NCBI GenBank assembly: GCA_910579115.1
Contig: CAJTSO010000028.1
Span: 1-17,674, forward strand
DNA from: an uncultured Selenomonadaceae bacterium
Lineage (GTDB): Bacteria; Bacillota; Negativicutes; Selenomonadales; Selenomonadaceae
Length of the DNA: 17,674 nt
Reading direction: 5' to 3'
The notes below the pieces were generated by a model, which worked only from the letters and a program-made list of their open reading frames with translations, was not told where the DNA came from and ran no database searches. Position numbers and translations under genes: made by a program. Below, in pieces: positions 1-6,960 of the stretch; the stretch's first letter is position 1, and each line of letters starts with the position of its first letter.

Positions 1-609
1 TCTGGAAGCGGCCACAATGATAAACCAGGCCAAAACGCTGTACAGAAAGTTCAAAACAAAGAAGGGGATGGACCAGAGCTTCAGAAGCCTCCAGGCGGAC
101 CAAAGCCCCTGAACATCCTGGCCGCTGCCGGCCCGCGCCGCCATGGCCACCGCCAGAAATGTCTTGCCGCTGCCGGCGGGCCCCTCCGCCAGGGTTATAT
201 CATTATGGCGGATGAGACCGACATATTCCTGCTGCCCCAATGTCCGTACCCGGACCGGCTTCCCTCCGTGGGCCGTCAGCAGCACGTCCCCAAACAGCCG
301 GTGTAGGGATTTTTCTTCTCCCGCCTCCACCAGCCGGATGGCATAGCGTACCTCCTGCTCCGTGAGGCTGGTGCCCCGGCGGACGAGAGAAAGCAGGGCG
401 TTGACGGCGGAGACCGCGCCCCGGACTCGATGGGCGGAGCCGATGATAATCAGCTTGTCTCCGCGGGTAGCGAAGCGGCAGCCAAGGCCCTCCCGCAGGA
501 TTTTCAGCAGATTGTCTCCCTTGCCCAGCAGCTCACAGGCCTCCTGCCGGTGGTCAAGGGGAATGCTCTCCTCGATGACGGCCAGATCCTCCGGCGTCAG
601 ATCGGCCAA
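1..609 (-). pseudogene. phoH: PhoH-like ATPase, N-terminal part; departs from the family after Walker A, runs off the window
   Basis: PhoH proteins are cytoplasmic P-loop NTPases linked to RNA metabolism. The minus-strand frame 609-1 is open (203 codons from a TTG at 609). It shows the PhoH order: an N-terminal KH-like part (LLGKGDNLLKILREGLG, then a GDKLIIIGS strand), the EVRYAIRLVEAGEE helix, GKPVRVRTLGQQEYV, and Walker A GPAGSGKT at 160-183 followed by LAVAMAA. From about position 139 down to 1 the expected continuation (a LTRPAVEAGE-type motif) is missing in all three minus-strand frames. A hydrophobic, tryptophan-rich stretch takes its place. The start is also odd: the only well-placed ATG (655) is one base out of frame, and TTG 609 is a fallback. 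I call it a probable pseudogene or chimera; a join at a contig end would look the same. Divergent from yvyF. Confidence 0.72.
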
Positions 610-737
610 TTTATCTTTAGCTTCTCCCGGAATAATTTTCTCCAGAGCTGTTCATCCTTTCGGCGTTACATCCTTTGCGGACAGAAATCCTGAACCGGCG
701 CGGGAAACAGAAAATAAAATCCGTTTATATCCGTCCA

Positions 738-766
738 ATTTTACAGTATTGGCGGAGAAAACTCAA
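738..766 (-). promoter_or_regulatory. sigma-A-type promoter reading toward phoH
   Basis: On the minus strand TTGAGT (766-761) and TAAAAT (743-738) are separated by exactly 17 bases, a good vegetative promoter. Transcription would start near 731. This gives a leader of about 75 bases to ATG 655 or about 120 bases to TTG 609. It is divergent from the yvyF promoter, and the two -35 boxes are 26 bases apart. The assignment comes from the sequence pattern only. Confidence 0.5.
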
Positions 767-792
767 ATGGGAAAGAAAATTTTTTGAAATTA

Positions 793-821
793 TTGCAGGA
801 AAAGGTCTTTTTCACTATAAT
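793..821 (+). promoter_or_regulatory. sigma-A-type promoter for yvyF
   Basis: TTGCAG (793-798) and a perfect TATAAT (816-821) are separated by 17 bases. Transcription would start around 828, giving a leader of about 24 bases that holds the GAGGGGG ribosome binding site (839-845) of yvyF. Because a terminator follows yvyF, this promoter may serve mainly that single gene. Confidence 0.65.
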
Positions 822-851
822 GGACAAAAAGCGCTTTGAGGGGGAGTCGAA

Positions 852-1262
852 ATGGCAAACAAATTGAAAAATTGTCCTGATTGCGGCCGTCTGTACCTTG
901 ACTCGGGTTCCGGTATCTGCGCTGACTGCTATCAGAAGGAACAGGAAGCGGAGGAAACGGTGGCGGCTTATGTTCGGGACAATCAGGGAGCCACCATCGC
1001 GGATGTTTGTGAAGCCACCGGCATATCCGAGCGGGTGGTCCGCCGGATGATCCGTCAGGGGCGCTTCGCCAACATTCCCGGCGTGAATCTCCAGTATCCC
1101 TGCGTCAAGTGCGGCGCCATGATTGATCACGGGGACTACTGCTCCACCTGCCAGCGGCAGGTCACGGCGGATCTCGTCGCCCAGCAGAAGGCTATCATCA
1201 ACGCCGCCGCCCGAAAGACAGCCGGGATGTATTCCATGGACCGGCGGGAAGAGAAAAAGTAA
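852..1262 (+). CDS. yvyF: YvyF-like flagellar operon protein (TIGR03826 type), zinc-ribbon/HTH
   Basis: This 136-residue protein resembles the YvyF family found just upstream of flgM in flagellated Bacillota. Two four-cysteine clusters are visible: C8-x2-C11 with C23-x2-C26, and C84-x2-C87 with C97-x2-C100. Each looks like a small zinc ribbon. Between them, residues 34-75 read as a helix-turn-helix (TIADVCEATGISERVVRRMI). The C-terminus is basic and helical. The layout suggests a DNA- or protein-binding regulator of the late flagellar genes, but the biochemical role is not established and I infer none. ATG 852 has a strong purine-rich ribosome binding site 7 bases upstream. The gene has its own promoter and is followed at once by a strong terminator, so it is transcriptionally insulated from flgM. 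Confidence 0.85.
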   Translation: MANKLKNCPDCGRLYLDSGSGICADCYQKEQEAEETVAAYVRDNQGATIADVCEATGISERVVRRMIRQGRFANIPGVNLQYPCVKCGAMIDHGDYCSTCQRQVTADLVAQQKAIINAAARKTAGMYSMDRREEKK

Positions 1263-1280
1263 AATATTTTGAAAAACCAA

Positions 1281-1312
1281 TGCAGAGGTTGTTAAGCCTC
1301 TGCATTTTTTTT
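1281..1312 (+). terminator. Rho-independent terminator of yvyF
   Basis: A perfect 8-bp stem, TGCAGAGG (1281-1288) with CCTCTGCA (1297-1304), encloses the loop TTGTTAAG and is followed by a run of eight or nine T (1304-1312). It lies 18 bases after the yvyF stop codon. The loop and tail also contain the elements of the flgM promoter described separately. Confidence 0.88.
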
Positions 1313-1318
1313 CGATAA
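1293..1318 (+). promoter_or_regulatory. sigma-28 (FliA/SigD)-like promoter for flgM, overlapping the terminator
   Basis: TAAG (1293-1296), a 15-base spacer and TCGATAA (1312-1318) match the SigD layout TAAA-N15-CCGATAT. They have the same TTAAG-N15-nCGATAA form and spacing as the flagellin promoter at 11410-11435. The -35 element sits in the loop of the yvyF terminator and the T tract is the spacer. Transcription would start near 1325. Confidence 0.6.
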
Positions 1319-1327
1319 ACAATACAG

Positions 1328-1342
1328 AGAGGCATAGCCTCT
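1328..1342 (+). other. small hairpin at the predicted 5' end of the flgM transcript
   Basis: AGAGGC (1328-1333), the loop ATA and GCCTCT (1337-1342) form a perfect 6-bp stem. It would lie within a few bases of the predicted transcription start. It could stabilise the 5' end of the flgM message or be an operator; the sequence does not decide between these. Confidence 0.35.
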
Positions 1343-1407
1343 TGAGTTTTGCTATCAATTTTGAGCTTTATCGCTTCGTTTCGCAACAATGAAAGGCGGT
1401 GATCAGC

Positions 1408-1698
1408 GTGATCATCAATAACAACATTCAAGCGGCGGCCGGTATCTACAACAGAACCTGGTCAAACGGCGGCAAAAACAGCGCCAGGGAATGCGCCCGT
1501 CCCCGGGCCGGGGATGAGGTAGTCCTCAGCGGCAATGCCAAAACCTTCAGCACCGCCCTGGGAAAGCTCCGGGCCGGGGCGGACTCCGACGGCGTACGCA
1601 TGGATAGGGTAGAGAAATTCACGGCTCTCATCGAGAGCGGCTGCTACCATATCGACAGCCAAAAGCTGGCGGAAAGCATTATGAATTATAAATTCTGA
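1408..1698 (+). CDS. flgM: FlgM, anti-sigma-28 factor
   Basis: FlgM binds sigma-28 in the cytoplasm and is exported through the completed hook, which releases the sigma factor for late genes. I place the start at GTG 1408, not the upstream GTG 1399. The first residues are then MIINNNIQ, the usual FlgM opening. AAAGGCGGTGATC (1392-1404), one mismatch from the full anti-16S complement, is then ideally spaced, whereas GTG 1399 lies inside it. The product is 96 residues. The middle is disordered and polar with a VVLSGNAKTF segment (compare the family's V-x-S-x-x-A motif). The C-terminal half (RMDRVEKFTALIESGCYHIDSQKLAESIMNY) is the helical sigma-binding region with the typical spacing of RV-L-I-SG-Y-ID-KLA-I. 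It is followed 10 bases later by a FlgN-like gene, as in many Bacillota. Confidence 0.88.
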   Translation: MIINNNIQAAAGIYNRTWSNGGKNSARECARPRAGDEVVLSGNAKTFSTALGKLRAGADSDGVRMDRVEKFTALIESGCYHIDSQKLAESIMNYKF

Positions 1699-1708
1699 GG
1701 GAAAGCGT

Positions 1709-2200
1709 ATGTGGCAGCAGCTGATCGTCCTTTTGGGGGACATTACAAAGCAATACGACGTCCTCCTGAAGCTGGCGGCGAAGAAACATACCGCCCTCAT
1801 CGGCGTGGATTTTCAGAAGGTTGACCTGATCCGGAAGGCCGAGGAAAAGACCATCGGGGAAATCGACCGGCTGGAAAAGAGACGGCTGGAGCTTCTCACG
1901 TCTCTGGCGGAGCGGGAGGACAACGGGGAAATCAGCCCGGAGATAAACCGCCGGGACCTCTACCGGCTGGCCCCTGAGGAGGTAAAGAAGCAGCTCCTTG
2001 AGGCAGGGAACCGGCTCAGCGACAAGGTTGAGGCCGTCAGGACCGCCAGCGGCGGCAACACCCTGCTGATGGAAAGCGCCCTCCAGGCAGTCACCTACAA
2101 ACTGAACCGGCTCAGCAAGACCAGCGTGGACCAGAGCTACGGCCCCGGCGGCAGCGAAAACACCACCGCCCACCGCAAGAGCTTGGATTTTGAAGCGTAG
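1709..2200 (+). CDS. flgN: FlgN-family export chaperone, first copy
   Basis: FlgN chaperones keep the junction proteins FlgK and FlgL soluble and deliver them to the flagellar export gate. This 163-residue protein is nearly all helix. An N-terminal WQQLIVLLGDITKQYDVLLKLAAKKHTA-type segment and a heptad-rich stretch (about residues 30-75, DLIRKAEEKTIGEIDRLEKRR) match the FlgN coiled coil. After a charged middle it has a third long helix (about 95-140) and an unstructured, glycine- and serine-rich tail. The tail is the likely client-binding end. ATG 1709 follows GAGGGAAA by 5 bases. It sits 10 bases after flgM and 11 bases before a second FlgN-like gene. Confidence 0.8.
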   Translation: MWQQLIVLLGDITKQYDVLLKLAAKKHTALIGVDFQKVDLIRKAEEKTIGEIDRLEKRRLELLTSLAEREDNGEISPEINRRDLYRLAPEEVKKQLLEAGNRLSDKVEAVRTASGGNTLLMESALQAVTYKLNRLSKTSVDQSYGPGGSENTTAHRKSLDFEA

Positions 2201-2211
2201 GGAACAGGATC

Positions 2212-2676
2212 ATGAAGCGAGCGATAGAACTTTTACGGGTACAGCTCCTGCTGCTGGGCAGGCTGGCGGACAGCTCCCGGGCGCTGGAGGAAGCCCTGAA
2301 GAAAAACAAGGGAGACGAGGCAGGACGCCTCTCCCTGGAAATGGAAAAAACTCTCCTGAGCCTGGGCAAGGCGGAAAAATCCTCTGACCAGTATATAAAG
2401 GAAAGAAACAAAAATAACTGGGAAGAGGTTCTGAACGGTTTTCGCTCCTCGCCGGAGAAGAAGATGGCCCGGGAGCTTTTAAGCCGCGTGCGCGAGCGGC
2501 TGGAAGCCCTGAAAGCGGCCGCTGGTAAGAATGCTGTATTGCTGGACAAGGATGTCGGGTATGTAAATTTCAGCATCAACGTCCTGACGGGCGCCAGTGC
2601 CGGCACCACCTACGCCGCCACCGCCGCTCAGCCGGGAGCAGGGCGGGCAGTGGATATGCTGGACGCCTCAGTGTAA
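2212..2676 (+). CDS. FlgN-like export chaperone, second copy
   Basis: This is a 154-residue, mostly helical protein (LLRVQLLLLGRLADSSRALEEALKKN, then a long charged helix). The segment GYVNFSINVLTG near residues 118-129 is typical of the last FlgN helix, and an alanine- and glycine-rich flexible tail follows. It is not a recent duplicate of the preceding gene, since the sequences share only the general fold pattern. A pair of FlgN-like genes between flgM and flgK suggests one chaperone each for FlgK and FlgL, or a hetero-oligomer. That division of labour is inference. ATG 2212 follows GGGAACAGGA closely, and the 11-base gap to the upstream gene implies translational coupling. I am confident of a flagellar chaperone, less so of strict FlgN membership. 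Confidence 0.65.
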   Translation: MKRAIELLRVQLLLLGRLADSSRALEEALKKNKGDEAGRLSLEMEKTLLSLGKAEKSSDQYIKERNKNNWEEVLNGFRSSPEKKMARELLSRVRERLEALKAAAGKNAVLLDKDVGYVNFSINVLTGASAGTTYAATAAQPGAGRAVDMLDASV

Positions 2677-2695
2677 GAAAGGATAATAAAATACT

Positions 2696-4420
2696 ATGAG
2701 ATCATCATTTGCCGGCCTGAATACAATGCTCAGCGGTATTCAGACGTACAGCCTGTGCCTCGATACTGTAGGCCACAACATAACAAACACCAGAACGAAC
2801 GGCTACTCCCGTCAGAGCGTGGACGTGGGCGCCGTGCGGGCCAGCAAGGTATATACCACCTTTGGGGCTTCCTATGTGGGAAACGGCGCCGGGGGCATGG
2901 CTATTAACCGGGCGAGGGATGCCTATGCCGACAAACAATACTGGCGGGAAAGCGCCTCCAAGGGCTATTACGAAACCCAGCTGAAAAACTACAACAAGAT
3001 CGAGGAAATTTTCAACGACTCCAGCGATAATGGCCTCCAGAGCGCCATGACGGAGTTTTACCAGTCCTGGGTTGATCTCTCCGCCAACGCCTCTGTCACC
3101 GCCAACCGGACGGCGGTCATTGAAAAGGGCCGCAGCCTGGCGGAGCGGATAGCCCTCTTTACCGAGCAGATCCAGCAGCAGATAAACATGGAGTACGAGG
3201 ATCTGAAGCTCAATGTGGAAAAGGTAAACACCATTACCGATGGCATCGTGGCTCTGAACAAGAGCATCCTCACCCTGGAAGCCAACGGGGCCAATGCGAA
3301 TGACATCAGGGACCAGCGGGACCTGCTGGTGGATGAGCTCTCCGCCTATATGAATATAAATGTCTACGAAGACGGCCAGGGAATGTACAGCATCGTGTCA
3401 AACGGCACCTCCATCGTCAACGGCATCAGCAACCTTCACCTGCAGCTGGGCAACCGGGTGGACAGCGAAGAGTACGGCATTACTGATTATACCCTGCAAA
3501 TACAGGAAACCGGCACCCTCTTCAACGGACTGGAAGGTATCCTCAAGGGAAATCTGGACAATGTGGCTGAAGACAAGGGCCATATTGACACCCTGGCCGA
3601 TATCGCCTGCTTCCTGCTGACCACCATGAACGACCAGCACCGGACCGGCGTGGGCATTGATAAGGGAGAAACCACCGGACTGAACTTCTACGGGGAGCAG
3701 AAATATGAATACAGATGGGAGGAAGTGGTTCCCGGCAGCGGGAAATTTTTCCTGCGGGTTCATGATACTTCTGCTGCTGGAGCTGACTTCGACGTTCGGG
3801 GCGTCAAAGCCATTGCCCAGCTCCACGTTTCCGCCGAGCTGACCCAGGCCGGAGGAGAACAGTATGTGGCCGCCCGCACCTACGCCCGGCTTTATAATGA
3901 TGACGGCACCCCCCTCCTTGATATAGATGGAAACTACATATACCAGGATGGTACCACAGACGCTAAGACGTTGGCTCCCGGTAGCAAAATTACTATAGAT
4001 GGTATTACTTATGATGATACAACAGGTCTGCCCACAGGCTTGAAAGCTGACCTGAACGGTACCGGCGACGGCTCCAACGCCACGTTGATTTCCACTATTT
4101 TCAACCTGACGAAGGCCGAGACGGGCCGTCCGGTAGGGGACAGATCCATCGGGGACGTTTCCCTCAATACCTACTACAATGCCTCCATGACCGGCCTCGG
4201 TATCAGGACGGAAACCACCGGCTCCAACCTGGACTATGAGGAAAGTATGCTGGAGCAGATCAATACCTGGCGTGAGTCCACCTCCGGCGTAAACTGGAAC
4301 GAAGAGCTCACCTATATGATTGCGTTCCAGACCGGCTACACCGCTTGCAGCCGCTGCCTTACCACCATGGATGAAATGCTCGACCGCCTCGTCAACAGCA
4401 CCGGCACCGTCGGCAGATAA
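2696..4420 (+). CDS. flgK: FlgK, hook-associated protein 1 (hook-filament junction)
   Basis: FlgK is the first junction protein between hook and filament and is exported through the flagellar channel. The 574-residue product begins with the D0 segment SSFAGLNTMLSGIQ and the bacterial rod/hook signature VGHNITNTRTNGYSRQ (residues 25-40). A long helical domain follows (about 90-235). The C-terminal D0 helix includes LEQINTWRESTSGVNWNEE and ends EMLDRLVNSTGTVGR, as FlgK does. Residues about 340-470 form a variable outer domain. Within it, nucleotides 3890-4080 are visibly richer in A/T-ending codons than the rest of the gene. The ribosome binding site AAAGGA (2678-2683) is 12 bases from ATG, which is rather far and may lower initiation. 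It is the third gene after the flgM promoter and is followed 28 bases on by flgL. Confidence 0.95.
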   Translation: MRSSFAGLNTMLSGIQTYSLCLDTVGHNITNTRTNGYSRQSVDVGAVRASKVYTTFGASYVGNGAGGMAINRARDAYADKQYWRESASKGYYETQLKNYNKIEEIFNDSSDNGLQSAMTEFYQSWVDLSANASVTANRTAVIEKGRSLAERIALFTEQIQQQINMEYEDLKLNVEKVNTITDGIVALNKSILTLEANGANANDIRDQRDLLVDELSAYMNINVYEDGQGMYSIVSNGTSIVNGISNLHLQLGNRVDSEEYGITDYTLQIQETGTLFNGLEGILKGNLDNVAEDKGHIDTLADIACFLLTTMNDQHRTGVGIDKGETTGLNFYGEQKYEYRWEEVVPGSGKFFLRVHDTSAAGADFDVRGVKAIAQLHVSAELTQAGGEQYVAARTYARLYNDDGTPLLDIDGNYIYQDGTTDAKTLAPGSKITIDGITYDDTTGLPTGLKADLNGTGDGSNATLISTIFNLTKAETGRPVGDRSIGDVSLNTYYNASMTGLGIRTETTGSNLDYEESMLEQINTWRESTSGVNWNEELTYMIAFQTGYTACSRCLTTMDEMLDRLVNSTGTVGR

Positions 4421-4448
4421 CAGATAACAAACTAAACAGGAGGCTATC

Positions 4449-5801
4449 ATGCGCGTATCCAGCACAATGATGGTAGATAACTATCTTACCCAGACAAATA
4501 ATATTTTCGAGCAGCAGACAAAGCTCATGGAGCAGTCTGACGGCTCGAGGCTCCACCGCCCCAGCGACGATGCCATCGGCTATTCCAAGTACCTGCGGTT
4601 CTCCGACAGTAAGGCGGAAAACACCCAGTATCAGGAAAATGTGAAGACCGGACTCAGCTGGATGAAGAATACCGACTCCGCCATGGTGAATATGACCGAC
4701 CGGCTCAAGACCGTGGTGGAGAAGGTAATTGAAGCCGCCAACGACTCCAATACGGAAACCGATATGCAGGCTATCGCACAGGAAATCCTGGGCTGTGTCC
4801 AGCAGGTAGTGTCCGCTGGCAATACTCAGGTAAACGGCCGTTACCTTTTCGCCGGTCAGGCGGACTTGACGCAGCCCTTTGTCACCTCCACGGAGGAGCT
4901 GGACAGAGGCTGTATCAAGAGCCTTGATGAAAAGCAAATCGAGTTCTTTAATGACCAGGACACCATCGATGCTAACGGGGGAACAGCTGTCACCCAGTTC
5001 CTGGTGCTGAAAGGCAGCGATGAAAATGAGTACTACCTCAATACCCGCACTGGCTATTTCTACACCAAGGATTTTGTTCAGGAAGGCTACAAGGATCAAA
5101 TTGCTTTGGGCAGCTCTGTTGTAGATAACGCTACTATGGCGGCTGGACAGTTGGGGACACCCGGTACGCCGCCTGTCTGCGATGTGAAGATCAGCGACCA
5201 TTTTGATAACCGGGGCGTCATTAAAGATGCAACCGGCGTAGGAAAAGACTGGTCAGCGACCGCGACGATCGATGGTGAGGCAGTGGAACTGAAATTTGAT
5301 ACCATTAACCAGACCATCGTCACCTATCAGGGAGATACAAAGCATATCTCCATGACCAAGAAAAACGGCCAGGAGGATCAGACCAGCGACACGGTGAATG
5401 TAAACGGCCTGGACCTCTGCGGCACCGATCTCTTTGACGATCCCTTCTCCGGCAACGAGCAGAGCGGCTCCGCCATGATGAACAACCTGTACGCTATCGT
5501 AAAAAGGACGGAGTGCGGCGACAGCCACTGGCTCCAGAGCGACGGGGTGACGGTAGCCAACGATGCCCACGACGATGTGCTGGTGGCGGAAACTAAAATG
5601 GCGGCCCGGGCCCAGGTCTATACCGATGTCCAGTCCATGCTGGGAGATCAGGCCCTCACCATTACCGGGGATATTTCCTCCGTTGCCGATACCAATGTGG
5701 CCGAGCTCAGCGTCATGCTGAACACCATAACCACCATCTACAGTATGTCCCTGGCCGTAGGCAGCCGGGTCCTCCCCCTGTCTCTGGCTGACTACTTGTA
5801 A
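4449..5801 (+). CDS. flgL: FlgL, hook-associated protein 3 (hook-filament junction)
   Basis: FlgL is the second junction protein and caps FlgK below the flagellin filament. The product is 450 residues. The N-terminal flagellin-like D0/D1 region starts MRVSSTMM and contains SDGSRLHRPSDDAIGYSKYLR (the family's S-G-x-R-x-x-PSDDP-like motif), then TGLSWMKNTDSAMVNMTDRL. NGRYLFAGQAD (about 133-143) is the typical end of the N-terminal D1 part. A long middle insert (about 150-380) is the variable outer domain, which makes this FlgL longer than the roughly 300-residue enteric form. The C-terminal helix (VAELSVMLNTITTIYSMSLAVGSRV) closes D0. ATG 4449 has an AGGAGG ribosome binding site (4439-4444). 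This is the last gene before a repeat-filled gap, which may mark an operon boundary or an attenuation point. Confidence 0.93.
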   Translation: MRVSSTMMVDNYLTQTNNIFEQQTKLMEQSDGSRLHRPSDDAIGYSKYLRFSDSKAENTQYQENVKTGLSWMKNTDSAMVNMTDRLKTVVEKVIEAANDSNTETDMQAIAQEILGCVQQVVSAGNTQVNGRYLFAGQADLTQPFVTSTEELDRGCIKSLDEKQIEFFNDQDTIDANGGTAVTQFLVLKGSDENEYYLNTRTGYFYTKDFVQEGYKDQIALGSSVVDNATMAAGQLGTPGTPPVCDVKISDHFDNRGVIKDATGVGKDWSATATIDGEAVELKFDTINQTIVTYQGDTKHISMTKKNGQEDQTSDTVNVNGLDLCGTDLFDDPFSGNEQSGSAMMNNLYAIVKRTECGDSHWLQSDGVTVANDAHDDVLVAETKMAARAQVYTDVQSMLGDQALTITGDISSVADTNVAELSVMLNTITTIYSMSLAVGSRVLPLSLADYL

Positions 5802-5864
5802 TATCCGCTTAAAGGCTCCCCTTTAGGTTGGCAGGAGCTGTCAGCGAAGCTGACTGAGGTGACA
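5800..5864 (+). repeat. dispersed palindromic repeat, unit 1
   Basis: The unit has the order TCCGCTT, then GGCTCCCCTTTAGG, TTGGCAGGAGC, TGTCAGCGAAGCTGAC and TGAGG. It is almost identical to the copy at 6961-7030. TGTCAGCGAAGCTGACT contains a small stem (GTCAGC/GCTGAC). Confidence 0.8.
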
Positions 5865-5877
5865 TGATAAGCAATAT

Positions 5878-5948
5878 ATTCGTCTAATCTATCACCCCAC
5901 CGGCTTGACTAACTCACTTAATGAGTCCAAGTGAAACGATAGACGAAT
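5878..5948. repeat. long nested inverted repeat (hairpin)
   Basis: ATTCGTCTA (5878-5886) pairs with TAGACGAAT (5940-5948). Inside, CTTG (5904-5907) pairs with CAAG (5928-5931) and ACTCA (5912-5916) pairs with TGAGT (5922-5926). The base composition is richer in A/T than the flanking GC-rich repeats, so this looks like a different element inserted among them. Confidence 0.6.
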
Positions 5949-6051
5949 TTAGTGAGTGTCATGCACGCGACCTTAGCGATTGCCGAGCGTAGCGACGGCA
6001 GAGCTTAGGGAGTCGCACTGACGGCCACCTCCCCTAAAGGGGGAGGCAAAT

Positions 6052-6157
6052 ACCCTCTCCGGCACATCTAACGATGTGCCACCTCTCCCAAAGGGAGAGG
6101 CAAGACACTCTTGGCTCCCCCTCTGGGGGAGCTGTCACCGAAGGTGACTGAGAGGGT
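6052..6157. repeat. composite MITE-like element with terminal inverted repeats
   Basis: The 106-bp element begins ACCCTCTC and ends GAGAGGGT. It is built from two half units facing outward. The left half has a GGCACATC/GATGTGCC stem plus CCTCTCCC/GGGAGAGG. The right half has GGCTCCCC...GGGGAGC followed by a GTCACC/GGTGAC stem. The same arrangement recurs at 13111-13219 and, inside a gene, at 16157-16269. No coding capacity. Confidence 0.7.
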
Positions 6158-6167
6158 GAAACCTCAT

Positions 6168-6290
6168 AGGCTCCCCTTTAGGTTGGCATGAGCACTTAAA
6201 CCGCTGAAAGCGACTGAGGGGTAATATCTAACCGGTCTAACAGCCTCCCCTGTAGGGGAGGTGGCACCGAAGGTGCCGGAATGGTGACAG
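6168..6290 (+). repeat. two further palindromic repeat units upstream of yviE
   Basis: Unit one (6168-6222) carries GGCTCCCCTTTAGG, GGCATGAGCAC, an ACCGCTGAAAGCG arm and TGAGGGGT. An inverted copy of the same variant lies at 10477-10545. Unit two (6224-6290) carries TAACCGGTCT, GCCTCCCC with GGGGAGG, and a GGCACC/GGTGCC stem. Together with the elements to the left they form an uninterrupted repeat block. Confidence 0.75.
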
Positions 6291-6358
6291 ATAAATCCCC
6301 CTGCCTCTTTATTTATAATCTCGCCCCAATCATTCCCACCACAGGAAAGGAGACTGCC

Positions 6359-6958
6359 ATGCTTGCGGAAATGAAATACCTCAACACGTCCCATTCCCTG
6401 CCGGTGGCAGCCTCCCGCTCCCGGCTGTCCACTCTCTCAACCCCCATTGATCAGGCCACCGGCAGCAGTGATATACAGCTCGCCCGGTCAAACCAGTACG
6501 CCACCCTCGTGACTATAAACGTTGACACCTATCCCAGCCGTCACGCCTATGGCTTCCGCACCATGAGCGACTTGTGCCGGGAAGGGGCCCAGCGGGGTCA
6601 GAGCGACCTCGCCCAGGCCACAAGCCGTCATACTCAGGAAGCCCAACAGAATATTGAAAGCGTTGGGAAAAAGGGAGCCGCCGCCCGAGCCGTAGCCGCT
6701 TATGTAAACCAGTTCTGGGCCTCCGTCAACAAATCCCGGCGGATGGTAGTTCAGTCGATACCTGATCCGACTATCACCGTGAACCCCAGCCGGGTGGAGG
6801 GCGAAATTGATCCGGGCCGCTACAAATACGCCATAGATACCCATGCCGGTATCCCCAGCAGTACGGAATTTAATAAAGGATACATTGAAGGGTATCTCAA
6901 GGACGAAGGATATATCCGCAACTGGATTTCCATCGGCGGCTACGATACTTCCGTCTGA
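6359..6958 (+). CDS. yviE: YviE/DUF6470-like flagellar operon protein
   Basis: This 199-residue protein occupies the YviE position between flgL and fliW. I choose ATG 6359 because AGGAAAGGAGA (6343-6353) lies 5 bases upstream. The frame is open further up only through repeat sequence. Family-like features are the short LARSNQYATLVTINVDTYPSRHAYGF block (about residues 41-66), MSDLCREGAQRGQSDL, and a HTQEAQQNIE helix. Near the C-terminus are SIPDPTITVNPSRVEGEIDPG and a final GYIEGYLKDEGYIRNW, which match the conserved C-terminal pattern I recall for YviE. There is no signal peptide or membrane segment. The molecular role is unknown. Its constant place beside fliW and csrA suggests a link to filament assembly or flagellin control. 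Confidence 0.75.
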   Translation: MLAEMKYLNTSHSLPVAASRSRLSTLSTPIDQATGSSDIQLARSNQYATLVTINVDTYPSRHAYGFRTMSDLCREGAQRGQSDLAQATSRHTQEAQQNIESVGKKGAAARAVAAYVNQFWASVNKSRRMVVQSIPDPTITVNPSRVEGEIDPGRYKYAIDTHAGIPSSTEFNKGYIEGYLKDEGYIRNWISIGGYDTSV

Positions 6959-6960
6959 CC

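Larger units (their letters stand above)
5802..6358. repeat. 557-base gap filled with palindromic repeats and hairpins, no gene
   Basis: I see no credible gene here. From left to right it holds: a repeat unit (5800-5864); a long nested hairpin (5878-5948); a second structured segment (5967-6016); a short palindrome CTCCCC...GGGGAG (6027-6045); a composite element with terminal inverted repeats (6052-6157); and two more repeat units (6168-6222, 6224-6290). The remainder up to 6358 holds the yviE ribosome binding site. RNA from the flgL operon would be highly folded here, so read-through into yviE may be reduced. No clear promoter is visible for yviE. Confidence 0.75.

Noticed and set aside
741..1358. 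A 205-codon minus-strand open frame over yvyF
   Set aside because: It is antisense to yvyF with its paired CxxC motifs. It runs through both the yvyF promoter and terminator and has no coding signature.
1342..1373. A sigma-A promoter for flgM (TTGAGT with a later TTTATC)
   Set aside because: The spacing is 19 bases or more and the -10 is poor. The sigma-28-like promoter at 1293-1318 explains the region better.
3398..4465. A 355-codon open frame on the minus strand opposite flgK
   Set aside because: It is antisense to a clear FlgK gene. Long antisense frames are common in GC-rich codon usage. No ribosome binding site or family motif was seen.
6281..6358. A longer yviE starting at ATG 6281
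   Set aside because: The extra 26 codons begin in a repeat and lack a ribosome binding site. ATG 6359 has AGGAAAGGAGA at ideal spacing.
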